Assembly (NCBI RefSeq): GCF_037975245.1
Contig: NC_092567.1
Span: forward strand, 1,835,714-1,899,713
Source of the DNA: Apostichopus japonicus
Lineage: Eukaryota; Echinodermata; Holothuroidea; Aspidochirotida; Stichopodidae
DNA: 64,000 bases
Direction of reading: 5' to 3'
Positions 57,691 through 64,000 of the stretch are shown in pieces (position 1 is the stretch's first letter; each line of letters opens with the position of its first letter). A program made the position numbers and the translations under genes. The notes beneath the pieces are model-generated. The model made no database searches. It saw nothing but the letters and a program-made list of their open reading frames with translations, and was not told where the DNA came from.

Positions 57691-58017
57691 TAAAAATCTC
57701 GAATCTGGTTGCATTTCACACCACCAGGCAACTTGTAGACAACTTTTTGGAAAAATTCCCAGGCACCGAGACTTGCAATTTGGTATAATTCAGATTTAAC
57801 ACGTAGAATAATTTGAAGCAAACATCAATGGCTTCATAAATGTCCTCTGGGGTAGGGCATGTCTCTGGATGATCACAAATGACTGCTTGGGGTGTATTTT
57901 GCTTCCTCTAAGAAGTAACACATATTGCTGAGGTCTTTCTGAAATCTTTTGCAAATAGAATTCCAAGTTGATGCTTCCTAAGTAACAACAAAGAAAAGAA
58001 AAGAAAATTCCCATCAT
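57648..58017 (-). pseudogene. Decayed minus-strand coding remnant carried by the TA transposon
   Basis: Reading down from 58017, one frame gives INLEFYLQKISERPQQYVLL, RGSKIHPKQSFVIIQRHALP. A shifted frame continues EAIDVCFKLFYVLNLNY and a further shifted frame gives LGAWEFFQKVVYKLPGG up to a TAG at about 57650. Frame jumps of one base near 57830 and 57770 break it. The pattern (FV...L...AID-CFK-F-VLNL-Y...WEF-QK-VY) matches, from memory, the C-terminal region of transposon-associated proteins in fish and invertebrate genomes annotated as SAMD3-like. That assignment is weak; the broken frames are seen directly. Confidence 0.4.
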
Positions 58018-58530
58018 AATGAAGTTGTGTTAAAACCTTCTTGGAGCATAAGCAGTTTTTTACATGTACCCCTCACAAAACATGAACATTCCTAAAGAAA
58101 ATGCCCACAATTTAATCAGTTGTGATTCTAACTTCTTCAAGTATGTTTGAATCTAGAAAGCCAGATGGCCTATAGTGATTACTTGTCAAAACAGGAACTT
58201 GCATTAAACTTTCATCAGACAAGGTAGGCAACTTTTATAACCAATGCATCATGTTAACAATGCTTAAAACAATGCTCACTCCCACTGTATGCAATTGTGT
58301 AGATTGATATGAATTATAACAGCTAGATCACTTCCATAAGATAGCTAAATTATAGTTGGGCCTAGGTCTAAAAGTCACCAATCCACATCAGCTTCGGCCT
58401 ACTTGCTACAACCTACAAGCTAAAATGGCAATTAGTGGTAATTATATATTGCATTACATGAATATATGTTTATCCCTTATTGAACATAGTACCAGCGTAA
58501 CTATAGGCCCATACCCGATGCTATTTAAAA

Positions 58531-58815
58531 GGCCGTGGCTATTCTTACGACGAGTGGTAACAATTATTTATAAACTATTCTTACGACAAAGGCAAATTCA
58601 AGCGCAGTAAAGTAAATAAAGCAACTGCGCATGTAGTAGGGTAACCCTAACCCTAAACATAACCCTAAACCTCAATCCTAACCCTTACCCTAAGCCTAAC
58701 CGGAAATTATTGTTTCTCCTCGTCGTAAAAATAGTACTCCTGGTCATGAAAATAGCAACTGCGCATGCGTAGTCGGGAATTATTCTTACGACTAGTCGTA
58801 ACAATAGCCACTTTG
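58531..58815. mobile_element. 285-bp MITE nested in the TA transposon
   Basis: A direct repeat TATTTAAAA (58522-58530 and 58816-58824) flanks inverted ends that share GTGGCTATTSTTACGACKAG. Inside are GCAACTGCGCATG twice and a run of telomere-like CCCTAA units. Non-coding. The 9-bp duplication is unusual for hAT and fits Merlin- or Mutator-like sizes; left unclassified. Confidence 0.7.
58639..58700. repeat. Interstitial telomere-like repeat (CCCTAA)n
   Basis: Two perfect CCCTAA units (AACCCTAACCCTAAA) are followed by degenerate ones (AACCCTAAACC, CAATCCTAACCC, TTACCCTAAGCCTAACC) within the MITE. Confidence 0.8.
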
Positions 58816-59658
58816 TATTTAAAATGCATTGTCTTGAAATAGCCTAAGTATACCCTACTAGTACTAGGCCTAGTAGTAGTACTACTTAAAAAAAAGTGAC
58901 TCCCAGGGTATACGAAGTTACGGTTAACGCACAAAAAAGAATAGAATGCACTAGATTACATAAAGGCCTAGACCAAAGTCCTCCGTCCGTCCGAAGGCAA
59001 TTCCGTTTAATGTTTACTTGTATGTAGGCTACACTGATTCGTTGACAATTATGAGTTGACTATGACAAACAGCAGCTAGCCTATTATATTAACTTATAGT
59101 ATGACTTTAACGTTAGGTCTACGTAACGCAAGCGATTCAAATGCATTCGTCTACCCAGCTTAGTCGTGGGTCTCTAAGCATATCTCGTTCTTGTCACGTA
59201 CACTTACATAATATCAAAACATACGTTCGAATTTTTCAATCAATTCTTCCAGGCCCCAGTCTCCTATAACGTCATTTTCATGCCATTGTAGCTCGTTATC
59301 GCACACTGAGTACGTAACGTTTTGTGGCTTGAACGTATATGGCTGTGGTTACTATAGTACATTTAGTAACGATAAATGTCGACAAACTGGTTCAAGTATT
59401 GCTAGCCTGCTAGGTACGGTAAATGGGTGTTCACGGTACGGTGGTACCGTTTAAACACTTAACTTACACTAAGAATCCAGCTGACGGGAGGTTTGACCAA
59501 TCAGAATGCTCGAACTGAAAGTACACTTCTGCAGGTGTTAAAAAATCCACGCTACATAAATTATGTAACCCTACTCAGGGTCAGAGTAACCCTTCAGGTG
59601 TAGGGTGAACGGTTACACCTGGAAAGTGTTAAAATTCAACACTCCATTTTTTTGCGTG

Positions 59659-60472
59659 TAAATTTCAACAACAGAAGAACTCAAAGTCACAGATCTGCCG
59701 TAACTGTGGTGACAAATACCCTCATACTGATCATCCATGTCCAGCACAAGGAAAAACCTGCTTATTCTGCAAAAAGCAAAATCACTTTGCAAAAGTGTGC
59801 AAAACCAAGCTGAAACAACAAGCAGAGGTTAACCTTGTAGAACAGACAACACAACACTCACAACCATCTCTCCAAGCAGCGCAAGGTGAGTCAAATAACG
59901 AGGACTATATATTTGCCATAGGTCCATCAGATGAGAGTAATCAACTACTCAAAGTATCCGTGATCATCAATGATGTTAAGACTACAGCTGTCATTGACAC
60001 AGGTACGTCAGTGAACATAATGAGTCGAGAAACTCTGAACACAATCTGTACAGAACAATCACCACTCGAACCTACAGGCAAACAAGTCTATGCATTTGGT
60101 GCCAACAGTCCTATTGAGGTTCTTGGAAAAATCTCTCTGCTTGTACGTCACAAAGCGCAGATGCTAAGAGATATATTCTTCATTACGGAGCACAGTGGTC
60201 CCACTCTGCTACGTCTGAACACTGCGAAAGAGCTCCACATGATCGTTGTTACATACAATGTTCATGCAGCACCGTCGGTCATCGATGAATTCAGTGATCG
60301 GTTCGTTGGACTAGGCAAGCTAGCAGGCGTCACATGCAAACTACACGTGGATCAGTCCGTCACTCCTGTTACTCAGCCGCATCGCAGGATACCTTTCCAC
60401 GTCAGACAACATGTCGAAGCTGAACTGAAACGCTTACAAGAATTGGATATCATCGAGCCAGTGAGAGATTGA
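59659..60472 (+). pseudogene. Mag-like gag 3' end, protease and N-terminal RT
   Basis: After the inserted transposon the frame resumes with a double zinc knuckle (CRNCGDKYPHTDHPC and CLFCKKQNHFAKVC, about 59694-59800), then the protease motif VIDTGTSVNIM (about 59993), then the start of RT ending ...LDIIEPVRD. At 60470 the rest of the RT fingers/palm is missing and a stop follows directly. Confidence 0.9.
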
Positions 60473-61719
60473 ATTTTGGAGTGAATAGCGGAGCGGAACA
60501 GTTCCAAAATGTGATACAGCCAGCCCTGGCAGGTCTTCAAGGCGTGATTAACATCAGTGACGACATATTGGTATATGCCAAGAATCAACAAGAATACAAC
60601 GAGCGGCTAGTGAAGTGCATGCAACGTCTAAGAGAGAAGAGCCTTACTCTCAATGGCGATAAATGTGAGTTCAACAAATCTTCGGTTGAATTCTTTGGGC
60701 ATATCTTCAGCTCATCAGGCGTATCACCAAGTCCCACGAAAGTCCAATCGTTGATCGAGGCACCACCTCCTTGCAATCGGGAAGAAGTCCGAAGCTTTCT
60801 TGGGTTAGCAAACTACTATGCAAGATTCATTCCATACCTTGCATCACTATCTGAACCACTTCGTGATCTGACCAGACAGAGCGTTCCATGGCCATGGGAA
60901 GAGCGTCACGCCAAATCCTTCAATGACATCAAGCATGCAATAGCACAGCACTGCCATATGGCATACTTCGACTCGCGTCTTCATTCCACAGTCGTTGTAG
61001 ATGCTAGTCCCGTAGGGCTATGTGCTATGCTAGTACAAGGCAGTGACCGAAGCAACAAAATCGTAGCACTAGCGAGTCGTTCACTTACAGCTGTCGAGAA
61101 GCGGTATTCACAAACCGAGCGTGAAGCCCTGGCAGTAACGTGGGGAATCACACACTTCTACCTGTACTTGTATGGCAGCAAGTTCACGGTCATCACAGAC
61201 CATAAGCCACTAGTGCCATTGTTCAACAGATCCAATTCATCTCCACCAGCGAGAATAGAAAGATGGATGCTGCACCTTCAGCAGTATGATTTTTCTCTAG
61301 ATTACCAACCAGGTGCAACCAACCCGGCCGACTATTTGTCGCGACATCCGTTAGCTAGCACATCAACCGTTGAGCCAAAAGCAGAAGAGCACATCAACTT
61401 CATCGTTGAAAACGCAGTGCCCAAATCGATCAACATGGATGAGATAGTTGCAGCGACCACATCAGATCCTGTTTTGCAAGCATGCATCAAAGCTGTCGAA
61501 GGGAATAGCTGGTACTCGATTACACCAGAGCTGCAGTGCTTCAAAAACGTAAAGAATGAGCTCAGCGTAGCAAAAGATGGAAAAGTGCTACTCTGTGATC
61601 ACAGAATTGTGATTCCGTCAATCCTTCGCGATCGCATCATCACAATCGCACACCAAGGACACCAAGGTGTCGTTCGCACAAAACAGCTGATTCGCGAAAA
61701 GTTTGGTTTCCTGGAATAG
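60470..61719 (+). pseudogene. Mag-like RT (C-terminal), RNase H and start of integrase
   Basis: Opens at FGVNSGAEQF, part of the RT palm, followed by the second catalytic pair in NISDDILVYAK. The first catalytic aspartate region is absent, so RT is inactive. A complete RNase H follows with VVVDASP, TEREALAV and ITDHKPL carrying its acidic residues. Then comes the HX3H start of the integrase zinc finger (AHQGHQGV). A lost base near 61700 (AAAAGTTTGG) ends the frame at TAG. Confidence 0.9.
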
Positions 61720-62733
61720 ACAAGCGTGTGGAAGAAAAGATCAGTCAATGTATTCCATGCCAAGCAACAGGCAGTTCAACTACGCGTGAACCTATCCAAA
61801 TGTCAGCACTTCCAACACATCCTTGGAAAGAAGTCAGCATAGACTTCTCAGATCTTCCAACCGGAGAGCATCTTCTTGTCATCATCGACGATTATAGCAG
61901 ATTCCCAGTGGTTGAAATTCTCACATCTACTTCTAGTAAAGCGGTTATCCCCCATTAGCTCGCATATTTGCATTGTTCGGTATTCCAGAAGTAGTCCGTA
62001 CTGATAACGGACCACCTTTCAATAGCGAATATTTCATGAAGTTTTACAATACTTAGGATTCCGACATCGTAGAATCACACCGCGATGGCCACAGGCCAAT
62101 GGAGAAGTAGAGCGATTCATGCGCGTTTTAAAGAAAGTTGTCCGCACAGCAACCGCCGAGCGTAAGTCTTGGAAACAAGAGCTATACACGTTTCTGAGAA
62201 ACTACCGAGCTACTCCACATAGAACGTCTGGGGCACCACCAGCTACAGTAATGTTCCAGCGTCCAATCCGCACTCGCTTACCTGAGCCTCAATCGCACAC
62301 AGCAAATGATAGCGAAATTCGCAATCGCGATAAGTCCATGTAACAGAAGCAGAAGGTAAACGCGGAAAAGCATCAAAGAATCAGAGAATCGGAAATGAGA
62401 GTCGGTAACTATGTCCTTGTGAAGCGTGATGGGCATATCGGTAAATACACTACTCCTTTCGACACCAGACCGTTGAAGGTCATAGTGATCAAGGGTTCGC
62501 AAATCGTTGCATCTCGTGGCTCCTACCGCGTAACGCGAAACTCATCACACTTCAAAGTCTTGAAAGGTCAGCATGACATTCATGCTGCAACAGATGATTA
62601 CGATGCTACACCATCGCCACAAATCGCAAACCCCCCTCGAAACGAGAGAATACAAACTCCTCCTATGGTAGCACGAAGAAATCCACCCCGTAATCGTGCT
62701 CCACCTAGGAATCTGAATGATTATTATGCTTAA
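61720..62733 (+). pseudogene. Mag-like integrase remnant in several frames
   Basis: Frame pieces in order: CIPC zinc-finger end and IDFSDLP...VIIDDYSRFP (first catalytic Asp) to a TAG near 61957; a shifted frame with the TDNGPPF segment (second Asp) to a TAG near 62055; a third frame with NGEVERF (catalytic Glu) to TAA at 62341; then the same frame continues to 62733 with RVGNYVLVKRDGH. Each of the three changes fits loss of a single base beside a homopolymer (AAAAGTTT, CCCCC, GTTTTA). Confidence 0.85.
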
Positions 62734-63571
62734 CTGTATTACTCACAATAACAAATCAAAGACATTTCAACATTTTGTTGCATGTTTAATGTTTAAGTTT
62801 ACAATGGTTAAGTTAACAGAGTATAGAATTACTCAAATATCATTTTGGAAACGGTTATTTTATTCTTTGTTTGACAATTCGCACAGGTTTGAAATCTTAC
62901 ACAAAAGTTTATGTGTTTTGACAAGTAATCAATGTTGGTACATTTACAGTTATTTTGGAGGAAAAACACATCCTTCAACTCATTTGCATTTTGTGTTGTA
63001 AAGAAGAAAGTCACTTCTTGTACATGTAAATGAATGTCACGGAAAGTTGTAGGTAAAAAGAGAAAAGTTTATCTGTGTTGTAGTTTAAAGAGAAAAGTCT
63101 CTCTGTATTATCTGTCATTTTAGTTTTACTTGAAACAAAAGAAGTTTAGAGTTCATACGGTTGAAGCAGTTTATTTGACATGTCATACAAAGAAGATTTG
63201 AATGTCTTAATTATATCATATTCTCAAAAGACTAAACATAGGTTTTTACATATTCCTTGCTAACACAATGCTAACATTTATTATTTATGAACAAATGCAT
63301 AATTGATAAGCAGACAGTATTCATGGTATTGCATAGTTGAAGAAACCTATTGTGCAACACATTTTGTGACATTCCAAGTCATACAGTGTGTTCATTATAC
63401 TAACCATATTGTTCGTTTTGAGATTTACCATATTGTTAGACTTGAGATTTGATATACTAGAGTATTATTGTTTCAGTAATCGACAAAAGTTATTTATGCA
63501 GTGCCTATTCTGATACTTAAAAGCAAATCAAACATTTGTATTGTTGAGTTCAATCCACAGGTTAGGAGGAT
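62734..63571 (+). other. Mag-like 3' untranslated region
   Basis: AT-rich non-coding sequence up to a short polypurine stretch (AGGAGGA, 63564-63570) just before the 3' LTR. No gene supported. Confidence 0.6.
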
Positions 63572-63745
63572 TGTAGTGTCGTAATAAAATATATTACACA
63601 CTTGGCGTTCGATAGAGAGTCAGAGTAAAGATGGCGTCGAAGTCTGCTACCAGAAGTTATCAATAAAACGAGTTATCCGTATTGTATTCAACTGTAAACG
63701 AATGCCTTGAACTGTGTCCTTATTTGAAACAACAAGTACTCTACA
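63572..63745 (+). repeat. 3' LTR of the Mag-like element
   Basis: 174 bp; two differences from the 5' LTR, about 1.1 percent. Followed by the target duplication CTCAC. Confidence 0.95.
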
Positions 63746-64000
63746 CTCACTATGCAGGTTATACCTAAGTACCTGCGACAAAAATAAAGGTTGAATGGCA
63801 CATTACTACGATCCGCATATAAAATATAGTTTAACTTTCTGAGAAGGTACCAGATATATGACGTACATGTGAGCATGCGTACATGCTGTAAATACGGTGA
63901 TACGACCTTAATCGATGTTGGTGACCATATAGCCATATTGGCCGTTCACTATATTGATATAGCGGGGAACATTTACATGTGGTTCAGGCGACGAATATAT

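Larger units (their letters stand above)
56259..59658. mobile_element. TA-flanked DNA transposon, 3400 bp, nested in gag
   Basis: Ends CACTCAAAAAAATGAAGTGTT (left, quoted to 20: CACTCAAAAAAATGAAGTGT) and the inverse of CACGCAAAAAAATGGAGTGT (right), inside a TA target duplication (56257-56258 and 59659-59660). The gag frame of the host element is open across the empty site, which fixes both borders to the base. The ends are rich in GTGTTRAAWTT / AACACT motifs that continue as a roughly 65-bp array. It carries a tandem array of 164-bp units with a decayed minus-strand coding remnant, and a 285-bp MITE. No transposase was recognised. The 2-bp TA duplication is shared by several superfamilies, so it is unclassified. 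Confidence 0.85.
55444..63745 (+). mobile_element. Mag-like Ty3/Gypsy LTR retrotransposon, defective
   Basis: 8302 bp including a nested 3.4 kb transposon (about 4.9 kb without it). The two 174-bp LTRs have TGTAG...CTACA ends and differ at two positions, and the 5-bp target duplication is CTCAC (55439-55443 and 63746-63750). It has a serine-tRNA-type primer site and the order Gag, double zinc knuckle, PR, RT, RH, IN, the usual Gypsy order. It cannot move on its own: gag is split, part of RT is missing, and integrase has three frame changes and a stop. The Mag assignment rests on the short LTRs, the primer site, the double knuckle and the NISDD form of the RT motif. Confidence 0.9.

Overview
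This is a eukaryotic, AT-rich, repeat-laden window with no bacterial-style gene organisation. The Gmr1-type LTR retrotransposon (known mainly from deuterostomes), the foldback-type transposon resembling sea-urchin TU elements, the hAT-like elements and the frequent AGGCCTA and long poly-G/poly-C tracts suggest a marine invertebrate deuterostome, most likely an echinoderm. That assignment is inference; no host gene here is recognised well enough to prove it.

Region 1-34.8 kb is mostly unique non-coding DNA with short repeats. It holds one full 2.24 kb copy of a terminal-inverted-repeat family called X here (1057-3300), several minisatellites, an old diverged tandem duplication (about 7.1-8.1 and 9.1-10.7 kb) and a hAT element with an 8-bp target duplication that carries a second hAT-type MITE inside it (23199-24303). 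Candidate host exons are small: four phase-compatible plus-strand exons ending in a stop codon (6563-16016), two phase-matched minus-strand exons interleaved with them (14005-13709), and a cysteine-containing minus-strand open frame at 32.6-32.8 kb. None could be assigned to a family. Palindromic TGACGTCA sites are strikingly frequent here.

Region 34.8-45.0 kb is a second X copy opened by later insertions. The main one is a complete, apparently intact Gmr1-type Ty3/Gypsy retrotransposon (34909-41866; two 988-bp LTRs that look identical; 5-bp target duplication GCAGC). Its single 1506-codon gag-pol frame has integrase BEFORE reverse transcriptase, and its Gag capsid C-terminus resembles the SCAN domain. 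Downstream, a short hAT MITE (target duplication CGCGGCGG) sits in X, and a 1.08 kb foldback element built of inverted arrays of a 22-bp unit sits in that MITE (target duplication GGCGGAGC).

Region 45.0-55.4 kb is non-coding, with a diverged direct duplication (49.3-50.7 and 54.5-55.1 kb). Region 55.4-63.7 kb is a Mag-like Ty3/Gypsy element (174-bp LTRs, serine-tRNA-type primer site, target duplication CTCAC) in the usual order PR-RT-RH-IN. It is dead: a 3.4 kb TA-flanked transposon splits its gag, part of RT is deleted, and its integrase has three frame changes and a stop. The 3.4 kb transposon carries tandem arrays, a decayed minus-strand coding remnant and its own 285-bp MITE with telomere-like repeats. 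The clearest biology of the window is this hierarchy of transposons within transposons, whose target duplications give an insertion order.
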